From Theropithecus gelada (lineage: Eukaryota; Chordata; Mammalia; Primates; Cercopithecidae), in assembly GCF_003255815.1 (NCBI RefSeq), contig NC_037673.1:143042111-143106110 (forward strand): DNA of 64,000 nt, read 5' to 3'. Position numbers and translations under genes: made by a program. Shown one piece after another: positions 44,758 through 57,540 of this stretch. How positions within the stretch are numbered: position 1 is the stretch's first letter; every line of letters starts with the position of its first letter. The notes under the pieces are model-generated. The model was not told the DNA's origin, did no database searches, and saw only the letters and a program-made list of their open reading frames with translations.

Positions 44758-45666
44758 ATACAACATAATCAACATTATAGGGTCTTTTGAAAAAATTGGT
44801 ATCAATTTAAATCCACACTTGCTCCATATCTCTTGTTAGTGTTCAATAGATACTCCCCATTCCCCTCCCCAAATAATTGAGATTACTCTACATTTAGACT
44901 GACTGTATATATCAAGGTCATGGGGTTTGGTGGGTTCTGTATCACCAATTAGGAACTGCACATAGGAAGGTTATAACCACACACTGGCCCCAGATAAAGC
45001 CATTGACAAACATTTATTGAGCATCTACTACATGCTGAGAAGTTGCCAGAGTATCCTTGAGAAGCTTAGGGGAGGTAGGCAATATGTAACCCCCTCCCTC
45101 TTGTTACTCAAACCATCCCTTTTGGGAAGGCTGTTTGATCTAGAAAAGACAAAGATGACAACAGAAGTCCTGGGTGTCCACCTCATCCTAGGTATAAGGA
45201 AACCCTGACCCTGGTGCTCTGGGACCACAGGTTTGAGGTCCAGTGGAGAACCTGAGGGTGAATATGTTATCCCATCTTGAGGCACTAGATGGGAAATCTC
45301 TCAGAGGGGCTTGGAAATTCCAGATTCCGGCCTCACTTCAAACTTATCACCTTGCCTTTTCACTGGGCTTCCTTCAAGAAACAGCCTTTGTGACTTTTTA
45401 GTAACAACTGCCATAGGTTTGGGATAAAGCCAATAGCTAAGGGGCACCCAGACTTCATTTTCAAGGAAGAGGGAGTGAGTTGTTATAAAAATGGGAGATC
45501 ATTGGGTCCTCCTGTAAATATCCTAATTCCAAAGAATACAGCTTGGTGGTACAGAGCAGCTGTCCTCAGTGAGAATACTGTTCCCCCAGGAACAGTAGTG
45601 GTGGATGACTTCTAAGAACTATGTGAAAAAGTTTTAAGGAAATTCATTTCTTCATTCCTAACTTCC

Positions 45667-45880
45667 ATGTTCTCCTTCCTAAAATCAGATCTTCTCAGGA
45701 GTACCCACAGCCTAGGTTCTCCTTCTTCCTTTTGCAAAAGAAAGATATAGAAGAGGTACCTTAAATTATCCTGAATCTTATCAAGGTGTACTATGCAATT
45801 CATAAACATTTCTGAGAGGGTCATCTGCATGATACTTTTAATCAAGGTCCCATAGACACCCCCATCCCCAGCTCATTACG
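45667..45880. repeat. Copy 2 of the 215-bp direct duplication
   Basis: Aligned with 44549-44757 it shows about 21 substitutions and one 3-bp insertion. The minus strand reads MNCIVHLDKIQDNLRYLFYI, so the frame is kept, but most substitutions change the residue, which argues against purifying selection. Confidence 0.85.
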
Positions 45881-46405
45881 ATATGCATTTCTAATAAAAT
45901 TTTACTTTTTATATTTAGTCATCATTTGTCAGAATTATATGTTTATGTTGTTTTGATGTATTATGTTCTATTAATAGTCAAAGCAGCAACTAAACCCAGA
46001 AGATAATTTTAAAGTCTTACAGTCACATATTCATAAAAGAAAAAATCTATTTACATCTATATTTGTTATAGAAATGATCAAAAAAGCTTTTAACATGATT
46101 TAGGGGAAATGCAGTAAAAATAGATGTTTGAAGAAGAAAAAATAATAATATAAAGCTTCTGACTTAAAAACATTTGTTCACATATTCTTTTAGTGGGTTT
46201 TGGTGAGTATTCAGTAATGAGGTATTTAAATCCCACTGGCTGCAATAAAAAGGTGATATAAAAGTTTTAAACTGCTAACGGTTAAAATACTCTGAAATCA
46301 CATTTTCTGCAATTATTTAACATTACAATGGAAATGCTTAGTTGCCTACTTTAAAATGCTCAAGAAAGTACATAGTTATTCAAAATTCTAGAGGTACACA
46401 AGCAC
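45881..46405. other. AT-rich single-copy intron
   Basis: Nothing recognised. Confidence 0.5.
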
Positions 46406-46409
46406 ACAA

Positions 46410-46610
46410 TTTGAATGGTATAAGAGGATTTTTGGAGTTATGTGGACTTGGGCTTGGATCCTGGCTGTGCTAATTACTAACCATGTGGCCTTGGGCTTGT
46501 TGCTTAGTCTTTCTTGATATCAGTATTCCCTTCCTTAATGTTGGGGATATGTAACACCTTCAGTAGCACTGTTAAGAGAACTTCGCACAAGGATTGACAC
46601 ATACTGTCTA
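46410..46610 (+). mobile_element. MIR
   Basis: GGGCTTGGATCCTGGCTGTG, TAACCATGTGGCCTTGGGCT and a degraded 3' half follow the forward MIR consensus. Confidence 0.82.
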
Positions 46611-46619
46611 ACGAAGAAA

Positions 46620-46860
46620 CATTCATGGAGACATGATTTGTGCCAGGATTGTCCTAAACACTTATGCACATCATGTTATTGAATCTTCACAATGGCCTTA
46701 TGAAGTAGGTACTAAGATCATTGTCATTTTATGGATGTAACTCCTGAAGCAACACAGGTCATGAAGTTTGCCCACGGTCATATGGTTGCCACAGGGTAGA
46801 ACTGTCCCTGGATGTCGGCTGTCTGGCTCCAGCTCCTATGGTAGCTATTATTAGCATTCT
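46620..46860 (-). mobile_element. MIR, tail to tail with the previous copy
   Basis: TTTGTGCCAGGATTGTCCTA, CACAATGGCCTTATGAAGTA and GGTCATATGGTTGCCACAGG follow the reverse MIR consensus. Confidence 0.85.
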
Positions 46861-47824
46861 TACCATTAACTTCCAATTGTAGAAAAAAATGGTTCATTCT
46901 GAAAGATTGCCTGGGGAAGATTTTCTGACTTTTCTATATTGACTATGAGGTTTTAGCATCTCTTCCATCCACCGAGGGAGTTCAGTCACATACAATGTAA
47001 GGTTGCTTAGGAAAAGTAGCTAGGGGAATGATTGGTCATTAGATAGCAATTAACTTTATTGAGAACTTAAAAAGCTGAAAGCTCTCCTGGTTAGGAGTTT
47101 TGCAAATAGCTCCATCCTCATTGTCATGAAAATCTTGAACAATATGGACGCTCATCCAGTTATCAAAGCAACCTGGGGGGCAGAGTCTGGCATTGTGTGT
47201 ACCCATTATTGAAGGGTAATGCGGTGTAACAAACCAAATCGAGTATGTACGATGACTGTCAAATAAAATAAACCACTAACAAATTAAATTACTTTTCATT
47301 TTCAGTAGGAAGAATGCCAGTCATTTTTCATTTTAAAAAATATGCATCTTAATTCCATTTTTTAAAAATGTGAAGAGAAGCATTTAAAGGCCACTTGTGC
47401 TATCTATACTGATGTTTATTTTCTATAGATATCTTTCTCCTGGTTCCGGGGCATTTTCCCTCAAAGAATTAGTGGAGCGTTAAACCTCGCTTTGGTCAAA
47501 AAACCTGTTTCTTCCATGGATCAATGGTGGATGGAGTTCAGAAAGCAGGAGTGATAGGCTGGCTCTGGCTTACAGTGACATATCAGAGCTGTTGTTTCCA
47601 GAATGAAACTGCCACTCACCAGCACCCCGCCAAACCCCCCTGGGAATCCTATCCAAATAATATAATTTTGAGATTTCCCTGCTCACACCCTTCAACAGCC
47701 TCAATATGTCCCTAATTTCTTCTTTTACTGGCTTTGTCATATAGATTGAAATAAGCCTGAGAAGAAAAACCTCTTTGAACCAAGTCAGGCTTTGTGTTTC
47801 AAGTCATTAAAGATCTTAGAATTA
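46861..47824. other. Single-copy intron
   Basis: No gene or repeat confidently recognised. Confidence 0.45.
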
Positions 47825-48080
47825 TATTCTTTCACTTGACAAACATTTATTAAGTGCCAATCACTGTACTAGGTAGTATGTGTACAGAGTGAACAAAACA
47901 GATTAAGGGGTAGAATTTCAAGTCTAACACGGAAGAAAGACACTAATGTCTCTAAGTAAATGCATTGTTATAAACTGTCACTGATGCTACAAAGAGATGT
48001 ATATTGTTTCATGAGAGAAAGAAATAGGGGCTCTAATTTAGATTGAGGAATCAGATAAGTTGTTTGTAAAGAAATGACAA
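47825..48080 (-). mobile_element. L2 LINE relic
   Basis: GACAAACATTTATTAAGTGC, CACTGTACTAGGTAGTATGT and GAGTGAACAAAACAGATTAA are reverse-oriented L2 boxes. Confidence 0.72.
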
Positions 48081-48124
48081 TTCACCCCACAAAAGCAGGG
48101 CCATAAGCATTCAATCCTCTAAAT

Positions 48125-48329
48125 CAGTGTTTCTCAATTAGGAGCTATTTTGCTATTGGGCAGTGTCTGGAGATATTTTTGGTTGCCACAATAGAGCGGA
48201 TGTTACTGGCATCTGTGTGCAGGAGCTAGGGATGTGGCTAAACTCATTTTGATGAACAGGGCAGCTCTCCCTGAAACAAAAAATTATCTAGCATAAAATG
48301 TCAACAGTTCCAAGGTTGAAAAACCCAAG
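48125..48329 (+). mobile_element. MER20 (non-autonomous hAT DNA transposon)
   Basis: CAGTGTTTCTCAATTAGGAG, TCTGGAGATATTTTTGGTTG and TAGCATAAAATGTCAACAGT follow the MER20 order, ending GAAAAACCCAAG. It is the second copy in the window, in the same orientation as 24173-24385. Confidence 0.88.
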
Positions 48330-49450
48330 TCTTAAGGACACTCTCCTGGAACACAGTCCAAATCTAGAGTGGATAGAAGAAACCAAGTACTAACTTCCAC
48401 AATAGGCCAGCAATAAGTTTCAGTTCATGAAGGTATTTTGGATTAAAAAAGTACTTCATATACATAGATATATTATATACATATATACATAAATATATGC
48501 AAATATCTGTGTTTAATATCTATATTTCAAAGACATATAAAATATATATTTGAAAGACTTATCCCCTATGGCCAGCTATAAGAATAATATATAATGCATA
48601 AAAGCTGCCTGGGAAATTAATGTATATATTTTCAATTCAATGCATCAAAAATGGTTTGCATGGCAAAAAATGTTCATGCTCTTTGTGTCTTTGACTTCTT
48701 TTGGCCTGACTATGAAAAGGAGAGGAAAGATACCTTTTTCTCAGAAGATAAACTCACTATCTAATTACCAACTCATGCAGAAACCTGTAATTCTGCCAGT
48801 TTTATCTTATTTTTTTCCCCCAGACACTTACTTTTTATGCCAATATCACTATTTTTTAAAGTGTGTTTCTCTGTTCACTGCCTTTCCTGTTATCTCCTTT
48901 GATGTTTTACATTGTGTAATGCCACAAGAAAAAAAAGAGACATCTTAAAATACCCCGGTAGAGGAAAATTTCATTTAACATTTATAGCTGGGGAGAGTGG
49001 AGTTGGGAGAGGCACTGGTTTAATTTTTGGTTAGTTTGGTTAGGATTAATCACAAAAATTGTTTTTGCTGTTTTTTAACTGGTATTGATGAAGTATTACT
49101 TTTTCCTATTATTAGGATACTCATCACTGAATCTTTGATCACCGAAGATTGACCAAGCCTCAGAAGTATCACACTGCATTCTGTCATTTATTACTGTGGA
49201 ATCTATAGAACTAAGAAGATAAATACAAATTTGATATTAACTTCAAGAATCTTACAGCTGGAAGTTACCTGAGAAGTCATTTACATTAAAAAGGTCTGGA
49301 TAAACACAAAGATGCATTTCTAAGAATTTAAAAAACATGGCCTTTCGTAGATATCCATAGCATGTCAGTTCTGCCTCCCACCAACAGATGGCAGTAGTAA
49401 TTACTAGCAACACTTTGATTTAGAAACAAATTGACTTAAGATTGACATTT
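48330..49450. other. AT-rich intron
   Basis: An AT tract with ATATATAC-type units lies at 48460-48560. Nothing else is recognised. Confidence 0.45.
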
Positions 49451-49454
49451 CAGG

Positions 49455-49725
49455 GTTGCACTGTCTGATTCCCAATCTTGGCCGAGTATCAGAATCAAAT
49501 AAGACCTCTTGTTAAAAACTGATGTCTGCCCCCCACTGGCGTGCTCTTTTGCCCTTCTGCTTCTGCCATGGGGTTATGCGGCATGAAGACTCTCACAAGA
49601 AGTTGGCGCCCTGATATTGAACTTTCCAGCCTCTGATACTGTGAGAAATAAATTTCTTTTCCTTATAAATTACCCAGTCTGTGGTATTCTGTTATACAAA
49701 CACAAAATAGACTAAGACCATGGGT
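49455..49725 (+). mobile_element. MER5-like piece joined to a MaLR LTR 3' end
   Basis: TATCAGAATCAAATAAGACC at about 49488 resembles MER5. From 49545, CTTCTGCTTCTGCCATGGGG, GAGAAATAAATTTCTTTTCC and AAATAGACTAAGACC match the end of an MST/MLT1A-type LTR. Confidence 0.7.
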
Positions 49726-50079
49726 TTAAAATGATTTTTATAGTTCTATACTGATTGAAGTTTTTTTATGTTAATTTAAAACATTCTGATTATGTTTATA
49801 ATCATTAAAAGGAAATCACTTATGGAAGATAAAAATGACAGGAAAAGGGTTACTATTTATAATATACAAAGAGTTCATGAAAATTAGTAAAAAGACAAAC
49901 AGCTCAATAAAAATACGGGCAAAAATATGAATGAAAAATTCAGAAAAAGGGAAAAGAAAATGACCAAGACATAAATAGAAACATGTCCAACTCATTAGTA
50001 AAGAGATACAAATTAAAATTTTTAAAATCTTTAATCTTATAGAAGATTAATCTGATGAATCTTTTAATTTTTAAACTTT

Positions 50080-50330
50080 GCTCATAAAGAATTTACTATA
50101 TGCCAGTCACTGTTATAAGTCTTAAAACTATTAATTCATTTACACTCATAACAATTTTATGAGGTAGGTATTCATATCATCCTCTTTTTACAGATCAGCG
50201 TATCTGAGCCACAAAGCAGTAATGTGTCCTAGCTAAAAGCACACAGCTAGTACTTGCTGGAGCTGAGACAGGTACTCAGTATTTCCAGCCAAGGGAGTCC
50301 TAACTCTAAACCACTACACTATGCTGCCTC
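50080..50330 (-). mobile_element. MIR within old L1
   Basis: CTATATGCCAGTCACTGTTA, AATTTTATGAGGTAGGTATT and AAAGCACACAGCTAGTACTT follow the reverse MIR consensus. Confidence 0.82.
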
Positions 50331-50829
50331 TCAGTTGGATGTATAAAAAGAAAAATATAACATCCTATCCTGGAGATGGAATAAACAATGAACATTTACT
50401 CATGGAAGCATAAACTGCAACAAGATTTTCAGAAGGGAATCTTGAAGTAGCTGTTAAAATAATCTACACATCTTTTGACTTAGTAAACCCTACTTTAATG
50501 AAAACTATCCTATAAAAACATCCCTATATAACAATATACAGGCATGTCCCAGAAATACTGCAAGTTCAGTTCCAGAACAACACAATGCAGTGAATATTGC
50601 AATAAAGTTAGACAAACTTTTGTTTTCCCAGTATATATAAAGTTATGCTTACACTATACTGTAGTCTGTTAAGTGCACAACAGCATTATGTCTAAAAAAA
50701 CAAGGTACATACCTAAAGTAAAAATTACTTTTTGCTACATAATATTAATGATCATCTGAGCCTTCTGTGAGTCATAATCTTTTTGCAGGTAGATGGTCTT
50801 GACTCAATGTTGATGGATGCTGATTGATC

Positions 50830-52826
50830 AGGGTGGTAGTTGCTGAAGGTTGAGGTGGCTGCTGCAATTTATTTTACTTTTATTTTTAATTTTGTTTTTT
50901 TGAGATAGAATCTTGCTCTGTTGTCCAGGTTGGAGTGCAGTGGCACGATCTTGACTCACTGCAACCTCTGCCCCCGGGTTTAAGCAATTTTCTGCCTCAG
51001 CCTCCCAAGTAGCTGGGATTACAGGCACTTGCCACCACGCCTGGCTAATTTTTGTATTTTTAGTAGAGAGACGGGGTTTCACCATTTTGTCCAGGCTGGT
51101 CTTGAACTCCTGAACTTGTGGTCCACCTGCCTTGGCCTCCCAAAGTGCTGGGATTACAGGCGTGAGCCACTGTGCCCAGCTGGCTGTTGCAATTTTGAAA
51201 AAACAACAATTAAGTTTGCCATATCGATTGACTCTTCCTTTCAAGAAAGATTTCTCTATAGCATATGATGGTGTTTCACAGCACTTTATCCACAGAACTT
51301 CTTTCAAAATTAGAGACAATCCGTTCAAGCACTGTCGCTGCTTTATTAACTTTATTAAAACTGCTTTATTAATATTGACGTGATATTCTAAATCCTTTGT
51401 TATTTCAACAAGGTTCACAGCATCTTCACCACAGTAGATTCCACCTCAATAAACCACTTTCTTTGCTTATCCATAAGAAGCAACTCCTCATCTGTTAAAG
51501 TTTTACCATGAGGCTGCAGCAATTAAGACCCATCTTCAGGCTCCATTTTTAATTCTAGTTTTTTTTTTTTTTTTCTATTTCCACCACAACTGTGGTGACT
51601 TCCTCCACTGAAGTCTTGAGCCCCTCAAAGTCATCTACGAGAGTTGGAATCAAATGTTTCCAAACTCCTATTAATGTTGATATTTTGACCTCCTTCCTTA
51701 AATCATGAATGTTCTTAATGGCACCTAGAATGGTGAGTGCATCCCAGAAGATGTTCAATTTACTTTGCTCAGATCCATCAGAGGAACTATTTTTGGTAGC
51801 GATAGTCTTTCAAAATGTATTTCTCAAATAATAAGACTTGAAAGTCAAAAATGACTCCTTAATCTACGGGCTGCAGGATGGATGTCATTAGTAGGCCTGA
51901 AAACATTAATCTCCTTGCACTTTTCCATCAGAGCTCTTGGGTGACTAGGTGCATTGTCAATGACCAGTAATATTTTCAAATAAATCTGGTTTTCTAGGCA
52001 GTAGGTCTCAACAGTGTGCTTAAAATATTTAAGTAAACCATGCTGTAAACAGATGTGCTTTCATTCAGGCTTTGCTGTTCCATTTTGAGCACAAGCAGAA
52101 TAGATTTAGTGTAATTCTTAAGGGCCCTTGGACTTTCAGAATGGTAAATGAGCATTAGCTTCAACTTAAAGTCACCAGCTGCATTAGCCCCTACTGAAAG
52201 GGTCAGCTTGTCCTTTGAAGCTTTGAAGCCAGCCATTGACTTCTCTCTAGCTATGAAAGTCCTAGATGGGATCTTCTTCCAACATAAGGCTCTCTTGTCT
52301 ACACTGAAGCTCTGTTGTTTAGGGTAGCCGCCACCACCCATGATCTTAACTAGATCTTCTGGATAGCTTTCTGCAGCTTCTACATCAGCACCTGCTGCTT
52401 CACCTTGTACTTTTATTTTATGGAGATGGCTTCTTATACCTCATGAACCAACCTCTGCTAGCTTCCAAACTTTTTACTCTGCAGCTTCCTCCCCTCTCTC
52501 AGCCTTCATAGAGCAAAAGAGAGGGACTTACTCTAGGTTAGGCTTTGGCTTAAGGAAATGTTGTGGCTGGTTTGATCTTCTATCCACCCCACTCAAACCT
52601 TCTCCATGTCAGCAAGAAGGTTATTTTGCATTCTTATCATTTGTGTGCTCACTGGAGTAGCATTTTTAATTTCCTCCAGGAACTTTGCCCTTGCATTCAC
52701 AACTTGGCTAACTCTTTGGCACAAGAGGCCTAGTGGTGGGCCTATCTTGGCTTTTGACATGTCTTCCTCACTAAGCTTAATCGTTTCTAGTTTTTGATTT
52801 AAAATGAGAGACCCAAAACACTCCAT
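50830..52826 (-). pseudogene. Tigger1 (pogo-class) transposase pseudogene
   Basis: Conserved transposase pieces appear in order on the minus strand: LILNQKLETIKLSEEDMSKA (from about 52811), then SFSVDKRALCWKKIPSRTF and GANAAGDFKLKLMLIYHSES in a 115-codon frame at 51994-52341, then MNLVEITKDLEYHVNINKA at 51362-51418. The frames differ and are separated by stops. An Alu interrupts the 3' end. It cannot encode an active DDE transposase. TIGD1 is the related domesticated human gene; this copy is not it. Confidence 0.9.
50871..51180 (-). mobile_element. Alu SINE inside Tigger1
   Basis: A reverse-orientation Alu is flanked by TGGCTGCTGCAATTT (50856-50870) and TGGCTGTTGCAATTT (51181-51195), 14 of 15 identical. 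Confidence 0.96.
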
Positions 52827-53480
52827 AAGAATTCCAACATTAACATCAGAGATTAATGATCACAGATCTCTACAACAAGAATAATAATGAAAACGTTTGA
52901 AATATTACCAGAATTATGAAAATATGGCACAGAGACATGAAATGAGCACACGCTGCTAGAAAAATGGTGCTAATAGATTTGCTTGTTGCAGGGTTGCTAC
53001 AAACCTTTAACTTATAAAAAAAAACATACTGTCTGTGAAGCACAATAAAGCGAAATGCAATAAAACAAGGTATGGCTGTATGTCTAAGAACATGTATTGT
53101 AGCACTGTTAGTTATAGCAAAATCTAGAAACAATGTGAATATCTATTAATGGAGGAATGATTTGATGTCATAGCTTACCTATGCTTTAGAATATCTGCAG
53201 TTCTTTCAAGGAAGGTAAATTGGCCTGGAGGGATGTTTATATTACTGAGTAATGTGTCTAGTGTGATCTCAGTTTTGTAAACAAAACAAAGTCATATCTA
53301 TTCATTCATTAATATTAAAATACGTATTCATAGATACAGAGAAAGGTATGGAAAGACACACACCAAACTAGCAACCTTAGTTACCCTGAGATATGGAACC
53401 GTAAGTATAGTATTATTTGACTGGATTCTATAAACATGCATTGCTTTTGTAAGAAAAGGAAGGGAAGACGTCATGTTTAA

Positions 53481-56400
53481 TGTTTTGTCAGGGCAGGATT
53501 CTTAAGATTCTTCAGTCTGCACTGGACTCTTCTTGGGAAAACTTAAGAATCTCTAATGAGCACAACTTCCTCATTCCTGTGAGCTTATATCTGTTTTCCT
53601 GAACTGTCCACCTGTTCCCAGAGTGGACAGGGAGTCAGCCCACTCCCTTTCTCTGCACAATGGCACTTCAGATACTTGAGGACAGCTCTCAACCCATCTC
53701 CTCTCCAGTTTGATAGATTATACCAAGACTCAGCCTCCAATCTTCACACTTCAATAATGGTTAGGGTCACTTGGCCTCCACAGATGCTTTGCTCCACTGA
53801 ACACAATCTACCAGTTCAGAACACAGGCATTTATTATTCCAAAGAAGACATGTGCTTTCTGTTTCTGTACGTTAAAACAGACTTCCCTTTGTAATCGTCC
53901 ATATCATATTATCAAGTAAAATTCCCAGGTCTTTTTTCAAATGAAGTAATATACCAAGTTGAATCTATTCTATACTATTGACTGTTTTGAACTTGAGTGT
54001 GATTTCCTAACCTCTCCTCCTAGATCTGTCACTTTCTCTTAAAATACGGAAGTAGGAAATGGTATGTGTGTGAATGTGGGAGATGGTGCTAGGAATCTAC
54101 TGAACAGTAGGTTCTGAATAATTGGATTTTTCTGTCTAATAAAGGCTATTGATCAGAAGATGAACAAATGAGTTAGGGAGGTGGAGAAGACAATGGCAAT
54201 GTTCTGAATTCAGGCTTGAGGGTGGGAGAGACCTTAAATCTTTTCTTCCCCAATGGCTGAGCTGAATTTGAATGTAATGATTCTAGAAAATAAATTGTTA
54301 TATGAAGTGGATGAAGAAGAAATAACTCCAGAGAGGAAGGTTTGCTGGTTCCAAAGAGAGAGAGCAGGAATAGGCACACACACACACACATACATACACA
54401 CACAAAGGAGATAAACAGTAAACAGGATGGGATGAGCAAGAGAAGAGAGTATCTGAGAAAAGAAGCAGAAATAAGACTCTATAGAGTAAAAAGATGCCAA
54501 GCTTTCAGAAATAAAAATGGAGAAAGAGAAGAAAGCAGAGAGGTGAAGTAGTAGTCTAGTCTGGGCTCTTTAGATTTTAAGAACAGAAACCTTCCTAAAC
54601 TTACTTAAAAAAACCCAAAAGGATTATTGAAGGATAGAAAAATATTACAGATCATCGAGACAGAAATGGAGCATATGAAATAGAACAGGGACTTGGCAAG
54701 CTGTTAGGAACCTCAAAAAATATGCTTTGTTTTTCTGTTTCTCTCTTTGTCTGTCTCGCCTAGGGGCCACCTGGTCTCTTAAACGCCTTCTCTCTGCATG
54801 TCTGGCCCTTTCTCCTCTTTTTACCAATGACTTCATCTGTTTACCAGTCTGAATATGGCCTCCAATGAGTCACTCCAGCCCAGATTTTATAACACTTTCA
54901 GCCCAATTGCTCAGTGCTATCAGAAAGGAGAGAAGGAAACAAGCAGGCAGAGAAACAAAGTGGGAAGAAGAAAGCGTCAGAGCCCTCTAATTGGGTCTCA
55001 TCATTGTCCCTTGGACATCCCATATTCACAATCACATCCACACCTTTTCCTAGGATATTCCTTTGTTCACTTCACTTCTATCCACCCATCCATATCCCTA
55101 AATCATCCCAGAACCCGACTGCTGCAGTTAACAGAGCTCTTTTCATTCCTCCTTTCTTGTATGTACCCACTATGATGAAGAATAATTGTATACTTTTAAG
55201 AGTCCTAAAGAAAATGATTAATTCTCTAGCTTCCTTCTTCAACCTGTCACTATTTTGACAACCTTCCTGGAATCATTTTGTAACTTGAGCTCCTAGTGTT
55301 TTAATCTAGATTTCTAACAGTGTCTTGTACAAGGAAGGCAAAGCACAAGTGGTCACTATTCCCTAGCTAGAAATTTTATTTGGTTTAGAATGTTATAATT
55401 GCCTTTCAATCTTTTTTAGGCAATGAACCCATTTATGTAATGCTCCCTTATAATTTCCCCCAACTTTCCTACCAATCTTAGAAGTGCTATGAGGCCTTTT
55501 CATGGCAATCACATTCTTTTTAAAAACTAGATCCTCAAACCATATTAGAGTAAGAATCTATCCTGAACTGAAGAAAATTAGGTAATTACTTCCTCTGGAA
55601 CAACGCACTATTTGGGGTGACTTACACCTGGTCTACTTTTAAGTAACACTTTTATGTTATTCACTAAAACCCTGAGATCTTTTTCTGCAACTTTACTTTG
55701 GCTGTGTTTCCACTTTCTACAAATGAATGGTTGAGTTTTCTCTCCACATGTCCCAGCACTATGCTCTATCCTTTTAGAACTCTGAATCCTATCTATTCCC
55801 TTCAAGTTTTCAAGGTTGCCATCCATTTCTGTACTGCTTTCTGACCTCTTTGCCCCCAAATGTTGTGAACTGCATTGCCATAGAATGGAAGGAAGCAGGG
55901 CATGGGTGGAATGGATGGAGGTTATTGCCTTTGAGGACTGTAGACTCCATTAATTCATTTTCTTCCTGAAGGAAGGAATAGAAATTATTTTCTCCAATAG
56001 CCAAAGCAGAGGACCTCCTTTAAAAACCATCAAGCTCTGAGGCTAACAGAAAGGAAAGGAAAACCTAAAAAGAAGGGAAAACTAATCATAGAGAGGGGAA
56101 AGAGAACAAATGTGCAGTTCATTTAAAATCACTGTAGTTGAACATCAAATTATGGTACCTGACTTCCTATTTTATATTCTATTGAGTATTTATTTTGCCT
56201 CTAATCTAGGAATATAATTATGTACTGAATTGCATCACATATGCATTTAATATGTGAATTCAACTATATATGCTTAGAATAAAATGAACAAAGGAAGGAA
56301 ACAAATTTAAATAATGGGTCAGAGGTCCCAGTGAATATGAGATGGGGGAGGGGAGTTAATCTGCTTTTTCTTCAGACCGACGGTGATGGGTGGATCTCAT

Positions 56401-56680
56401 CTCTGAGCATCGTGGGATGTTGAATAAGTTACTAAGGTTTAAGGAAGTGTATTTTTCACAAATGGCCCTTCATATTGTTTGCATAGCTTATATTCTACAT
56501 TATTCTTTATATCCTATATATTTATATGTATATATTATTCTATATAGAGTTTATAAATACAAACAAATCTTATGGGTGATTTATGGGATTTTTCAAGAGT
56601 ATTTTTATCCAACCTGGTACTTGCTTTATGGGATGACTTTGGAACCTAACCTCTGTAAAACTGCCACTTTAATGACCTTT
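53481..56680. other. Single-copy intron
   Basis: No exon, RNA gene or confident repeat family except a broken (CA)n at 54376-54406. Frames at 54855-55258 are moderately long but match nothing I know and overlap each other in two frames. Confidence 0.4.
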
Positions 56681-56684
56681 TAAA

Positions 56685-56880
56685 AAGCGCTTACTGTCCC
56701 CTGTATGCTTTACATACGTTACCTCCTTTAAGCTTCACAAAGTCCTGCATGATTGATACTATAAATATTTTACAGACTTTAAAGAGCTGAGGCTCAGTGA
56801 GGTTAAATGACATAGTAAGTCATGAGGTCCTCAGGATCAGCAGAACTAGGATTCAAATACCATCTGAACCTTACAGAGAA
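56685..56880 (-). mobile_element. MIR
   Basis: CTTTACATACGTTACCTCCT, GCTGAGGCTCAGTGAGGTTA and AACTAGGATTCAAATACC follow the reverse MIR consensus. Confidence 0.82.
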
Positions 56881-57284
56881 TGCTCAATACCATGGCATTT
56901 TTTTCTGGTGATGTTATTATATTTTGAGTATAAGAAGATTTATGGATTATCTAGATCTTTAAAAATGAATTCCTCTTGTATTAGAGGGAAAATAAGGCTG
57001 GCTTCAGGCTTCTCTCTGCAGTAAACTCAATGTCAGAATCATAACCAAAAAATGTTCACAAAATTATGACACTTTTATATCTTTCAGGTTGTAATTTAGC
57101 ATAGAAGCAAAGCTCATAAGCAGGCAAAAACTCAGTGAACACAGTATCTATAAACACAGTATCTGTATTATTTTCCATCATATCCTTGGCATCCAGGACA
57201 CAGGACATTATGCAGAATAGATACTCAACAAATGTTTGTTGAGTGAATTTAAAAGAATTTAAAAACAAAATCTGATTTTTCTCA

Positions 57285-57440
57285 TTCAGAGATTCCTAAA
57301 CCAGTTTTTTTAAAAAATAGGAATCACTTGAGAGTTCTTAAAGAGAAGTAGAAAATACAGACTTCGAGATGAACTCAGTAGGTCTGAGGTAAGGTTTAGG
57401 TATACTGATTTTTTTTTAAAAGCTCTCCAAATAATTGAGG
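57285..57440 (+). mobile_element. MER5A-like hAT MITE
   Basis: GGAATCACTTGAGAGTTCTT and ACTCAGTAGGTCTGAGGTAA follow MER5A. The termini are degraded. Confidence 0.6.
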
Positions 57441-57540
57441 GAAAATTAGAATAGTGCTTTCTAAAACTCAGTCCTAAAAACCCTTCAGATTTTCTTGTCT
57501 TATCTGTTTTACCTGTACTATTATTTATTTGGTAATTTAT

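Larger units (their letters stand above)
50539..53078 (-). mobile_element. Tigger1 DNA transposon, near full length
   Basis: Termini CAGGCATGTCCCAGAAATAC (50539) and GGTATGGCTG (to 53078) are the Tigger1 inverted repeats, bounded by TA at 50537-50538 and 53079-53080. Without the Alu it is about 2.23 kb, against about 2.4 kb for the family. The strand is that of the transposase. Confidence 0.95.
49800..53480 (+). mobile_element. Old L1M/HAL1-type LINE split by later insertions
   Basis: L1 ORF2-derived sequence occurs at 49840-50070 (TATACAAAGAGTTCATGAAA, AGATACAAATTAAAA), 50340-50538 and 53081-53480 (GTAGCACTGTTAGTTATAGC, ACAATGTGAATATCTATTAA). The last two parts join across the Tigger1. No open frame survives. 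Confidence 0.72.

Noticed and set aside
50828..51418. 196-codon minus-strand frame
   Set aside because: A run-through of Tigger1 transposase C-terminal sequence into an Alu; the chimera results from the Alu insertion.
51994..52341. 115-codon minus-strand frame as a functional gene
   Set aside because: It is a fragment of the decayed Tigger1 transposase between matching inverted repeats, with other parts in different frames.
54855..55258. Overlapping 106- and 114-codon plus-strand frames
   Set aside because: No recognisable domain, low-complexity composition, two frames open over the same DNA, and no splice or retrogene signs.
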